A stretch of DNA of 64,000 bases, from positions 24,277,630 to 24,341,629 of the forward strand of contig CM043874.1 of NCBI GenBank assembly GCA_023846275.1, given 5' to 3'. Source of the stretch: Vanilla planifolia. Its lineage: Eukaryota > Streptophyta > Magnoliopsida > Asparagales > Orchidaceae. Positions 46,462-58,290 of this stretch are shown in pieces (the first letter of the stretch is position 1; each line of letters starts with the position of its first letter). Below the pieces are notes generated by a model, which saw only the letters and a list, made by a program, of their open reading frames with translations, was not told where the DNA came from and did not search any database. Made by a program: the position numbers and the translations under genes.

Positions 46462-49096
46462 TTAGGTTCTACACCCATGCAAGTGTTTAGCCCATCGCCT
46501 GGCCATGAAGGGATCAAGATAATCCCATCTCTCTGCACAGCTTCTCCTCCTTGGACAGACTCTGCTGCTCCAATCCCCATCTTCGCTGCAATTGTCACCC
46601 TTCTCCCCATATGCCACCACAGCGTCCCCCGTCACCACCCTCTCCTGGTGAAGGCCTTCTTTGTAGCTATAGCTAATGTAAACAAACTTAGAGTTACAAG
46701 GCACTTCTACTGGAATCCTCCTCTCCTCGTAACACCTCAGATCTTCAAGCCTCACAACACTTCTTTCCTCTCCGATCCTCAGCTGCACATCGTTGACCTC
46801 TCCGCCAAGTAACCTTGCCAAGAACTCCTCAAACTCGTGCATGACAAACCCACTTGATCCCCCAAAACCAAAACCAACGTGGAAGAAATGCACCTTAAAG
46901 GGTGATTGTTGCTCTTCGGCTCTGGGCACCGGGCTATCCGAAAGATGTAGAACGCATGATATTGGATTGCGGTGTGTACGATCCTCTAGTATCCTGAAAG
47001 CCTTCTCGATGCCTTCTCCTGGGTGAGCCTCACCAAGGTGGAAGAGTCGATCGATCACCTGGAGAGCCATGCGCTTTCCATGGGAGGACATGCGACGGAG
47101 TGCAAAGGCCCGGGTGGCCACGGTTGGAGAGCATGTAACAAGTGCTAATCTGTCCATGGGACGAAGTGAGAAGACTGCAAGGGCAATTGCTTGCTTAAGA
47201 AGTCGTAAGTGAGAGCCATTTGGGGTTGCCACGAGCACAAGGTCAGTGGGAAGTTGCGGTGCAAGGCGAACAAAGAGGCTTGCAGAAGCTGGGACCGACG
47301 GTCCAACAAAGGGTTGGGATAATGATAGATGAAGACGATGGTGGCAAAGAATGGAGGAAAATGCATGAGGGTCGGTTGGGTCATCATCGTCGTAGCGAGC
47401 GAGGCGGAGAGAAGAGCGGCGGTTTACTCGAGAGGTGGCAATGGAGTCATCAAGGATGCGGAGGATGGGATCACTGGAAATGGACGGCTGGGGTCGGGAG
47501 GCAAGAAGAAGGCTATGAGGAAGATTGTGCCAATGACTGCGACAGATGGGACATGTCACACTACCATGTCGAACGTTTGAAGCAATGCAAACAAGATGGA
47601 AAGAATGGGAGCAGTTGGCAGTAAATATGTCAGATATTTCTCTTCTATCAGCACTAATGCCAAGAGGCTCCAAGCAAATGGTGCATAGGTTCTGCAGGAA
47701 ATTGAAATGGATAACAATTAGTGTTCAAGTTTAATGCAATCTGTTCACAGGATTCTTCATTCACGAATAACTCTGTTGTTTTACTATGGCAATAAAGGAA
47801 AAAAAAAAAAGATGATGAATTTTTAATTCTTGTATTCTGTTGAGGAAATTCTAATAGGCTAATCGTTTGAATATAATGTTCCATGGACTGGGAACAGATT
47901 GCAATTGTGGTATATGTTCCATACATGATAAGAAATTATATTGTGGCTATCCCGGTCATGAGAACTAAATCAAGAACAGTTGTATATGGGATGATTACTC
48001 AGTACAAAAAGCAACATTTATCTTTCCAGGATATAATAAATAGCAAATATTTGATTCTTATTGGGACTCAATCCCATTATACAAATTTTCTATTTCTCCA
48101 AGATTGTGGAAATAAAGAGAGCCTTCACACCTCTGCAGATGGATGAGATTTTTGACAAATTCCTACTTCAATGAATCAAGGAGGGAACCTAATTATGCAT
48201 ATGTGCACATGCATGTAGTGGCCAAACCAAAAATCAAATCAAACTTGCAAAATTGATCAATTTGGCACAATTTTCTTTGGCTCAAATTCAATTTATAATG
48301 TTGCATAAATTGGGTTAGATTTCGATTGCGTTTAGGAAAAAAACACCTGATAAGACAATAAGACGAGGTGATTGACAAAACCCAAACTGATTTAGAACCA
48401 AACTAAACGAACCAATTATTTTCAATAAAATCCTCTTTATCTTCCATTTCCAAGCCAAGTCGAAACCAAACAATCCTTGTGCACCCCAACATGGATGGAA
48501 AGATACCGCACTCTTCCCTCATAAAACTTAAATTGAGATATTGTCGTGAATAGAGAAGCAACACAATACCATGAAGCCAAAAACTGTTATCGGTTCCAAA
48601 TTGAATTATTAAAAATACTGTAAAGAATTGATTTAAAATGAAGTAGAAGAATTGAAGACAAGTAAATTGAACTGTGCTTGAATTCTACCAGCCTTTTTTC
48701 AGTTTACTACCAAAATTTAAAATGTATTCGAACCTTCCAAGGATGGAGGCGTGGATCCATGGATGGATTTACAACAACATTGAGCATTGGTTATGCTATG
48801 AAACAGAAAATAGCACCAGAAAAAAGGATGCAATAATTTAATACCTTAGCGGACAAGTTACTATTCTCTTTCACCTGACCCCTTCCTTCAATCTCTAAGG
48901 ATCCAGGAGCTAAAGAGTTCAGGATCTGCATTCTCATATCCATAAGAAATAAAAAAAACCCAAAAAAGGATGCGAAGAAAGCTATGAATTTGGACAAAAT
49001 AACCAGTGAAAAAAGTGTGATGAACAAAATATAAGAGTTGAAAACACAAAACCTCAAACACTTTGATAGAAGAGAAACAAGTGCTGAAAAAACCAT
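46462..49096 (-). CDS. RING-H2 plus vWA protein, WAV3-like E3 ubiquitin ligase, 2 exons
   Basis: Exon 2 (47691-46462) opens after TTTCCTGCAG; exon 1 (49096-48845) ends AAG|GTATTA; both are phase 0, giving 493 residues. RING-H2: C87, C90, C111, H113, H116, C119, C131, C134 (CTIC, CSHSFH, CPIC), with NVRHGSVTCPICR as in the WAV3 family of E3 ligases. A vWA-like domain covers about 234-370 (LVLVATPNGS, RPMDRLALVTCSPT, MALQVIDRLF, RNPISCVLHLSDS). The metal-site DxSxS motif of WAV3 proteins is replaced by ATPNGS, so metal binding is doubtful. Exon 1 codes for a hydrophobic stretch (about 18-52) then a polar linker. This is unusual for the family and is the least certain part; an unseen alternative first exon is possible. 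WAV3 ligases act in root gravitropism and auxin responses; function here is inferred only. Confidence 0.8.
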
Positions 49097-49450
49097 TTCT
49101 GTCGGAAATTACAACAATTACATGAACGTCAAGAGAGAATGGAGAGCAGAGGAGAAAGAGAGAGTTACTGTTGAGGGAGTTTGGCGAGAAGGATGGTCTC
49201 CATCAGCAAAGGAAGCGCATGGGAAGCGGATCTTATCAGCTACACTACTGTACAACGAGGACGCACCGCCGCCCATTGCCTGCCAATCTTCTCTTCTCTT
49301 CCTGCATTCGTTATCTTCCTTCTATAGCTTCGGGGATAGAACTTTAGACAAAAGGTTTTCCCCGGTTACTTCTTTTCCTCATCTCTCCTCCTTTATTCTC
49401 GCCTGTTTCCAACTTTCCTCGGATACTCTACATTTCTTATTGCTTACTCT
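49097..49450 (-). promoter_or_regulatory. Leader/promoter of the RING-H2 gene
   Basis: Higher GC than the surroundings and purine-rich on plus (gagaaagagagag at 49151), i.e. CT-rich on the gene strand, typical of a plant core promoter and leader. The 176-residue plus ORF across it is a shadow. No TATA box chosen. Confidence 0.45.
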
Positions 49451-52400
49451 AACTTTGTTTTTGGTTTTTTTAGAACTTAATGAACTTAAAATAATGAATA
49501 AATTTTATAATTTCTTAAAATTTTATGGAAAACAACTATTACAAGTAATATTTTGCTTGAAAAACTAATGATTGAAAGAAGAGATTTATAATTGAAATTA
49601 TTTATAAAAAATTTAATTGATAAACAAAGTATTCAAATAGGGATAACATTAATATCTATTTTGCACAAAAGATTTGCTATAATGTTTTTCTATTACTTGG
49701 AGGCTTAAAAAGTTAAAGACAAAATAAATAAACAAAAAAGTGAGATAATATATTTTTAAGATTTAAATTTGATAGAAAATCAAGAAAACAATTGTATTCC
49801 AAAACCTAAGAAATAATTAAAATTCAACAATGTTAAATGTCACAAAGAAAGTACCAAAAGAAAAAAAAAGAATTGAAGTTGAAAAAATGAAACGGATGGT
49901 TAAAGATGTTACTGCAAGCAAAATGGAGAGAATTAACAAGTAGAGCTCTCTTTCTTAGATATGACAATACTATTATTATGTTTTAGCTTTATTATATCAA
50001 TGTATTATCTTCTTTTAATCTTCTCATATTATCTAAAGAAAATTTTGTACTAAAAAAATAACTTAATATAGAAAGAATAATATCTTGCATGTATAGTCTA
50101 AAATTGTTTTCTTCATAACTAATGTGAGACTATTTATTTTTATGCTTTTAAAAATCTATCATAAGCCACTTCCTATTTAATTATTTCACATTTGTTATAT
50201 CACTTAGTAATTCCTTACATTCTTCAATCTTTAGTGTTATAGGATCACTAGTTTTTACGAGATTCATCTATGTGTATTATAATGTAGCAAGTATTTCTTT
50301 AATACAATAATGTCAGTAGATTGTAACGAGTGCTATTACTAAATATTGGTGTCATGATATTTATTTTTTCTTTTATCAATATTTTGAAAATGTATAAAAT
50401 TATTTTATTTTTTTTATAAAAATCACAATGAAAGAAAAATTTTATCATTTTGAAATTAAATAGTGATGAATATTTTTATCCTAGAGATTTTTACCATGTG
50501 ATATGACACTCGCCCTATAGACTCAACCAACCACATGTAACTATATTTAGGTTAGGAGAGTAGAGTAACTAATTTGTTTATTTTCTATTTTGCATGATTA
50601 AGGGTTCACTATATCTGATCCTCATCTAATTAAAATCATATTCTTAACTTGAAGTATCTTACCAATTCTAATCCATCATTACTTAGTATTAGTTAATTTT
50701 TTTAGTTTAGATCTAACATGTAAGGAGTTCTCATTATAAATAATAACTTAATAGGTCAAGGATTTTCTTTTATCTTAAATATATTATTTATAAATTTTTA
50801 TTCCTTAATTAAGTCAATTTATGGTTTTAACCCTAACTCATATTTCAATTATCCAAGATTATTATCATCTAAATATCTAAAGGTTTTAATTAAATCTTTG
50901 TTCAACTATTAGAATATTTTTACTTATTTTTCTTATATTTAGTCTTATCATAATTTCATATTACACCTTACTTATTTAGATTAACCTTAGTATTTATATA
51001 GTTTTAGTTTTTTTTTCCTTAGGTTTAATGTAGAGTTAGTTTCTATTATAACTAAGTTTAGATTCGTACAAATTTCGCTAGTGACCTATATGCTTCCAAG
51101 GTGACCTTAAGTCATAATATCCATTATAAAGCCTCTCTTAAGCCATCACACGTCTCTCAATCACCATCCAAGGTGTCATCACATGATCTAAGAGCCCAAT
51201 TAGGATCACTCATGATTTTTTTTAGAGAACTTGATCAACTCAAGGGTCTTACCAACTTCTTTATCTTATTGTTTCTTTGGCCAAACTTAGCACATATCTA
51301 AGTTTTACACCAAGCTCTTCTACCTCCTCTTAAGGTCTTGACTGAGAGCTTAACTTTTTGATGCTTTATTTATAATATGCATACAGCTTCATCAATTGTA
51401 TGTCCTTAATCCATCATTAGGACCTTCTATTGAGGGTTCTTTTTTTTGGATTATTTCTAAACCTTTAAGCTTAATTCCAAAGTTATACTTATCTTACATA
51501 GTAGTGTTCAAACATCAAAATATCCTTTTTAAACCCTTCTAAGATTATTCATAAGGCCTTAAAGTTTAATATTAGCCTTAACATTTTAGTCACAACCAAA
51601 CCCTTTGTTGGCCAACCATATCTCTACCCAACTTAACATTCTTCTAAGACACCAAACTAAGAACTTCAAAATTTTTCAACTAAAAACAAAGGGCCACACA
51701 CATCTTAAAAACAATTTAGATTTCTTTAAGGGTTGAATCTATGCCTCGCATAACTCAACTAAGCTATGGCTCAATGCTTCCCAAGCACATAAGATAATGG
51801 GATACTTGGCTACAATAAACCTTAAGTTTATTACTAAATTTCTAAATTTCAAACCATGGTTCATCTTCTAAAATATAGTTCAAATGGTTTATACAACTTT
51901 TTTTCATACTTCCATGCATAGGTTTATAATACAAATGCACATTCATATAATGTCAAAAAGTGATATAGCATGCATCATCTTATTTAACCAGGATTTTCTA
52001 TTTTTTATGAATTGTTACTTAGAAAAGCACTATATACAAGAATGAAATTTAATATCTAATAAATAAATAATAAGAAAATAAGGAACATATCTGAGTTATG
52101 AGAGCCATACACAATAAATATTCTTTTGTATGGTTTAAAAATATCTAACATAAATCATCCAAAAAATATGCATATAGCATACAAGTTTAGACTATCAAAC
52201 AAAGCAATATTATTAACATGTTTATGAATATATCTCAGTTAGAGATAGTTTGTATCCATAAATAAAAATTCCAAGTTGATATTCCTCTTATTTCGATTAT
52301 CAAGGCTAAGAATGTGAACATAAAATTTACTTGCACTCATAATTTAATTAATACCATACATTCTTGCATGGTTTCTTTTAAAAACTTGTACAAGAAAGGA

Positions 52401-53656
52401 ATAACAAAAACCTTTATATATGCTAAATAAATTCTCTTTAGCCATGAGTATAAGAGGTTTTCTCCTTTCTAAGCAAAGTTCATGAAATAAGATTGACTAT
52501 CATTTTTTAAGGGTTTCACATGCATTTTAATAAGAAACTTCTTTTTCATTCTTTCTTATATCATAGCTAACTTTATTGTATGTACTGAAGGATCATCTTA
52601 CTTGAAAGTTTGTGTAAAGAGCTTCTCTTTTATTATATTTTTTCTTGCTTTAAAACTTGGACTCTTCTTTTTCTTCTTCATCAAAACCTGGGTTGCTTTC
52701 CTCTTTGGTATTCTCTTGGTTGGCCTTAATTTGGTTTTAGCTAGGTTTTCTAAAATCCATACAAGCACATGTTAAGAGATTAGATAACCTTGATCACATC
52801 TCCTTAATCAACGGGTTTTCTTAAGAAAATATGCTATGATTGGATTAAGCCATAATTCACCTATTCAATTAAACTTCGCCTAATTAGTCCTTTTTGCTAG
52901 CCATATCTAGCTCCTAAAATTTAGGAATCTAAGGAGGATATGGTCAAGAGATAGTGAAACATTTCATCTCTCTCTCTCTCGCTCTTTCTTATATTATTTT
53001 TCTTAAAACATTCATACATGTATTATATAATTATTTTCTTTTATCCTTTTATCTTCATTGGTCATCCATTCATCAATAATAACTAGACCCCCAAGGGTCC
53101 AATCCAAGTGGGTCAAATTTATTTTTTTATTAGCTTCCAACCAATTAAGCCAATCTCAAGAAGTCACTTTCTCTTTTCTTATGGAATTTCATTACCTTCT
53201 TTTCTTTTTCATCTTCAACCTATGAGGATCTCAAACTCTCTTCTTCAACTTTGTAGCCTCATAAAGCTCTCAATAAGTTATTGCTACATTCTTGCGAATC
53301 CAAAATCAACACCAACACCTATATTGACAAAAGCACTTCTTTTGTAACAATGGCATATTCGTTTATGACCACTTTAATAACAATTAAGTCATACAATATA
53401 ATACCCAACTTATATCACTTATTACATTTCCTATGGTGTAAGTTCCATTTGTTGAGTTTGTTTAAAATATCAAAGGTAAATTAGTAAATGAATAATAAAT
53501 TCTCCAAATAAATAATTTTTTATTAGCTAATAAACATATAATTTTTGTAACATTTTTCAACAATAACTATTTAAACATATTTTTGTTAATTATAATAATG
53601 CCATGAGACCGAAGTCAAGGCTAATTCAAAATCGACATCCACTAACCCAAAAAGGT
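49451..53656. other. AT-rich intergenic sequence
   Basis: About 4.2 kb with no recognisable gene, RNA or element boundary. Short plus-strand ORFs (51101-51301, 53108-53484) show no family motif. A short CT run sits at 52969-52986. Confidence 0.4.
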
Positions 53657-53663
53657 GAGCATT

Positions 53664-53868
53664 TTTTTTGAAATGGATATGATATATATTATATCAAAAT
53701 GGCCAAGCCATACAAGTGTTACAAGATGGATCCTCAGGAAGGATCGAACATGAAATCAGACAACATAAGTTTGAGTAGGGGCTTGGGGAGGGAGTCCTCA
53801 GGAACCCAGACGAACTCATTGAGGCATGCAGCCCGAGCAACCCAGTCAGCAGGTGCGTTCCCCTCTCC
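53664..53868 (-). mobile_element. 5'-truncated LINE copy, same family as 23.8-30.3 kb
   Basis: About 205 bp aligns to the LINE 3' end at 23823-24023 at close to 88% identity by eye. A T-run (poly-A tail on minus) starts it, and a 7-bp repeat gagcatt flanks it (53657-53663 and 53869-53875). On minus it encodes the end of ORF2 (ADWVARAACLNEFVW, then SLPKPLL) and keeps the Trp that is a stop in the long copy. Confidence 0.9.
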
Positions 53869-53875
53869 GAGCATT

Positions 53876-55479
53876 AGGATTATGCCATAACTCAGTATAT
53901 TAATTTCATGACTTGTTGAATATTTTATGTGACACCATTTTTTGTGTGTAACATCAAATGAGAAGTAATATACATGATTTTGACTTCCTACTAACATAAT
54001 TATCTGATAAATATCAAGTGAATGCATCAAAGATTATCAAAATCTAACTATTATGTCTTATGTTTTGCTTTGTTGCCTTGTTGGCTCTTGTGAGACAACC
54101 TTCTTCAGTTCTATCACATCATGTTAGCTATATTGTCTTATTGATTATACCAAGACCTTATTACACTATATTAATTCTGTTCCAACATATCAACTCAATT
54201 ACTTTGTTAATGCTATCAAAACATCCCCTTTGATTATTCTTTTCTAGTAACTCAAATGCTCACTTTTAATAGTCTCTCTATGAATTCTGTAATGTATATT
54301 ATGTCTACCACTTGGCTAATATGTTGAATTATCACTTTGATGCTATTGCATTATATTGATTGTGCTATCCTATAAATTAAACATATTCATTTTGTCTCCA
54401 TGTTAGCTTTATTAAACAATCACCTCCAACATCATCATCCTATAATCTCTTCTTTATCTTCTTAGCTCTATCATTCCTTGGATTCTATTGAACCAATGTC
54501 TTTGAATGTGCCACCTAGTAAACTCTTTTTCTTATCAATTTTGTCATCTTATTAGATTTTTTGTATCATATTATCTATATTACCTGAATTACTCTACCTA
54601 TTAGTCTTCTTTAACTTCACTTTTCTATCAATTCTATTGAAGTCATTTTGGCTTTGCTATATTGGCCATTTGAACATACCAATTTATCCCAGTTGACTAC
54701 ACTTGTAAGAAAGCAATATCATAATATCCTAAAAAGGGTTAACACCAATGACATCTTTAAACCCAAAATCTTAAATTATTAAGTCTATGATGATATAAAA
54801 TACAATTATTGTTTGCTATTAATTTGATTAATAAAAAAATAATCAAAAACATATTATTATTATTATTAAGTAATATTAAAAGTTGTGTATTAGATTAGTA
54901 TATTATTTTATGAGAATAGAATGAAATAATTAGTATTATGAAATGATAAATATAATATTAAATTTTTTGATAAAGAAGTTAAGAGTATTTTAATATTATT
55001 TTAATTTTTTTTAAATATTAATTCTTTACTTTTTTGGGTTGAAAGTGTGTTTTTAAAGAGAAAAATAATGATATAATGTCCAATCCTTTTTTGAAAGTGC
55101 ACTTATAAAAATTTATATTTAAAAATAATGTATTAAACAAAATATAAGTTATCATTTTTTATTCTAATATCATAGTTTATTAAATATTGAATATTACACT
55201 ACTCCCTAAGTACATTGCGCCTAACGATTGAAAACAATCAAATGTTGACAATTCACCATGGGTTCCTTGTGAGAGCATGCAAGTAATTACAATGATAAGC
55301 TACTCCAATAGATACCAATAAATCTCTATTTTACTTTTAATAAGTTGGCAAAATCAAATAAGTATATCATAAAAAAAATTATAATGTCATATTCTATCCT
55401 TATAATAATACATTATTTTCTTAAACTATTGTGAGGTTCTATTTGATAATAATTTTTTTAGTTCAAAAGAAAATTAAAA
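53876..55479. other. AT-rich intergenic sequence
   Basis: No gene seen. 54.0-54.7 kb is T/C-rich and could be degraded transposon interior, but no motif is readable. Confidence 0.35.
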
Positions 55480-55599
55480 TATAAAAAAATAACAAACAAA
55501 ATTTTATAAGTAAAAAATAAAACTTTGATAAATGAGTATCTTTTTGAATGGAAATTGGGAAAAAGTCATAAGAAAATTTTTAAAATAAAACTTAAAAAA

Positions 55600-55870
55600 A
55601 TAATATTATTTAAGTGAGCATAGTAAATTATAACTTGCAGTTGAAGGACAAGACATGATCGGCGCACTTTTTATGACGGGGTCACCAAATGTAGTCCGTT
55701 TGGTTTATGAAGAACTTGTGGTTCACACATCATGCATTATTATATTTCAAATCAAACAGGTGTCAAGGTTGGTTGGGAACACGTAACCCAATCTCCCAAA
55801 GCCGGCAAACAAGTTAGATTGGATGCTGCTTGGGGTTTTGCAAGACTCGGAGTGGTTCAAACTTAAGTTT
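55600..55870. repeat. Diverged direct repeat, copy 1 (spacing about 900 bp)
   Basis: Shares with 56519-56770 the order: gacatga(t/g), gcgcac or gtgcac, ggtcacc or gatcacc, ggttggttgg (55767), cccaatctcc, cgg, ggttttgcaag (55834), ctcgga, gtttaga. It is less AT-rich than its surroundings. No ORF. The AT-rich sequence just upstream of both copies is also similar (aaaactttgatgaataa-like), so the duplicated unit is larger than the GC part. Confidence 0.78.
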
Positions 55871-56518
55871 AGATCTATATTAAAAATCTTACTTCATTTC
55901 ATTAGATGATAAATTATTAAATAATTATGTTGATTATTTAAGAATCATAAGAAAAGTTTTATTTATCATTGAATTATTCATAGATATTGAATAATTCACG
56001 CTCTATAACAATGTCAATATTCAATATTGATTGTTTAGTTATTATTATTAGTACTCGTACAATTCATGATAATTGTTTTATAATGGAATCTTATTCTATA
56101 TTGATAATAATAATTTATCTTGTGAAATTTATGAAAGATATTTTATTCTTATAAGATTTAGTTAATATTTTATTTATATATTTTGTGTATATTATTACCT
56201 ATAAAAAGTAATTATCATGAATAAATATGGGTTAAAAAATTGTCAAGTCAATTAAATAAAAGATGAGTAAAAATTTATTTTAAATAAAAAAATTAATTTT
56301 AATTAATCTATAACATAAAACTTTAATATCAAATAAAAATAATATTCCTTCACTAGAATCTAAATCATAAACAAAACTTTAACTTAAAAGTAAGCCAAAA
56401 CTTGAAAAAAATTTTTTATATAAGAATAAAAGTTTGATGAATAAATATCTTACAATATAAAATGCAAAAAACATTATAACAAAATTAAAAAAAAATAAAA
56501 ACTAAATATAAACTTATT

Positions 56519-56770
56519 TAAGTGAGGAAAATAAATTAGGAATTCCACTGGATGGACATGACGAGACTGGTGCACATTTGTGGTGGGATCACCAACTATT
56601 TAGGCCGCTTAGTATATGGTTATGAACCTGTTATGGTCCACAAAAGGTCACATTTCACACATCTTGCAGTACTCAGGGTTGGTTGGAATGACCACCCAAT
56701 CTCCAACACCCGGCCAAATGGTGTTTAGGGTTTTGCAAGGCTCGGATTGGTCCAAACCGGAGGTTTAGAT
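56519..56770. repeat. Diverged direct repeat, copy 2
   Basis: Partner of 55600-55870; anchors ggttggttgg at 56677 and ggttttgcaag at 56729, i.e. offsets of 910 and 895 bp. Same orientation. Could be paired LTRs of a small element, two units of an old satellite, or a segmental duplication. Confidence 0.78.
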
Positions 56771-57790
56771 TGTTACGGCTAACTTTAACGATTTTTTAAG
56801 AAAATTATTAATGAAAGGATTATTTGCTCAATTAGATAAACATTTTTTTGAAAACCAAATGGCATATTTTTATTTTACTACTAAAAAAAGAAAAATTATA
56901 AAATTAGCTGTAAAGAAGACTTATTAAAAATATTAACAAACACTCTCATTCTCCCCTTATTGAATTTTGTGTAAATTTTGTATTAATGAATTTACAAATG
57001 ATGAAATAATAATTTATATTTTATTATTTAGTTGAATGTATTTGTCACAATAATTTAAAATCTATTATTTAATTTGTTATATTTAAATTTTAATATTTTA
57101 AAAACTAATTTTATGACGATAAATTGTGATATAGAACATAAAAAGTTCGTTGAGTACAATAATGAAAAAGATTAAATGCATGAAATCAAGAAAGTTTTAG
57201 ATCACAAATAGAACAATAAAGTGTTGGTTCTAGTCTTATCACAACAACCACAAAAAGAAGACCCACATGAGACTAGCATTGGGCTAATCAAAGAGCAAAC
57301 CTCTACATAGTTAAGAAAAATAATGAACCATTATTTGGCTTTACATCAAATTGAAATTTTATTATGCTTGTCCTAAAACTCTTTATTTAATTAAATAACA
57401 AAAGAACAAAAATAGAATTTTATTATAATTATATTTGTAAACTCAATGCCTCAATTAAATTTAATTATTTTTTAATTATATTTAATATTTTAAATATTTT
57501 TTTACTTCTCTAGAGTTATAATTTATTTGATTATTTAATCTTATAAATCTCCATTCTTTTGTTCTATTACTTAAACTATTTCCATTTTGCTTAATTTGAC
57601 ATCTTTGAATTTCAACTAATTTGTGTTCCTACTTTCCAATTCATTTCCTCTATAATACTATATCTCTTTTTTAATACTATATGATTTTTTGAAAATAAAA
57701 TATAATAATTTTTAAAAAATGCTCAAATAATTCAAAATAATTATAATAATTTCTTACTACATAAAGGATGTTAAATGAACCTCCTTGAGA
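56771..57790. other. AT-rich intergenic sequence
   Basis: Nothing recognised on either strand. Confidence 0.4.
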
Positions 57791-58089
57791 TTCTATTTTA
57801 AAGCCTCTCAATTAAGCCATTTGTGACTACTACCAAATCATTAACAAGATCAACATAAGGAAGAATCAAAATGCTTGGAATGAAATTATCTTCCTCAGAT
57901 ATCATATTTTCCTCCTCTCTTCGATAATTTGGAACATAAAGAGGAGCCATTATATCCACAATTAGAGGAAGATTGTCTTTTAGATTGATTCCGACTCCCT
58001 CTTCAATTTTTGATACGAAAGTCAATAGCTCAATTTTTTTTAAAAATTTAGAACTTTCTTCTCCTTTTTTATTTTATCTTCTCTCTCTT

Positions 58090-58121
<32 letters not shown>

Positions 58122-58290
58122 TCTCTCTTGGCTAAGTTCTTTCTTTACTTAACTCTCCCTTGCCTTCACTATTGATCCTTCTCTCTGTAAGAAATTCTTT
58201 CCTTTTCTCTACCTTGTGGTCATTTTCTATCTCTTTAAGACCTTTCCCTTTTTAGAAACACATACCACCATTAGTGGTATCAAGGCAAGG
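57791..58290 (+). repeat. Probable LTR end with PBS-like site
   Basis: CT-rich leader-like sequence with a (CT)n tract (58081-58128) leads to cataccacca ttag at 58261, followed by TGGTATCAAGGC at 58275-58286, a decayed match to the initiator-Met primer site TGGTATCAGAGC. This looks like the end of a plus-strand 5' LTR. A 75-residue minus ORF at 57798-58025 is open but matches no family I know. Confidence 0.4.
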
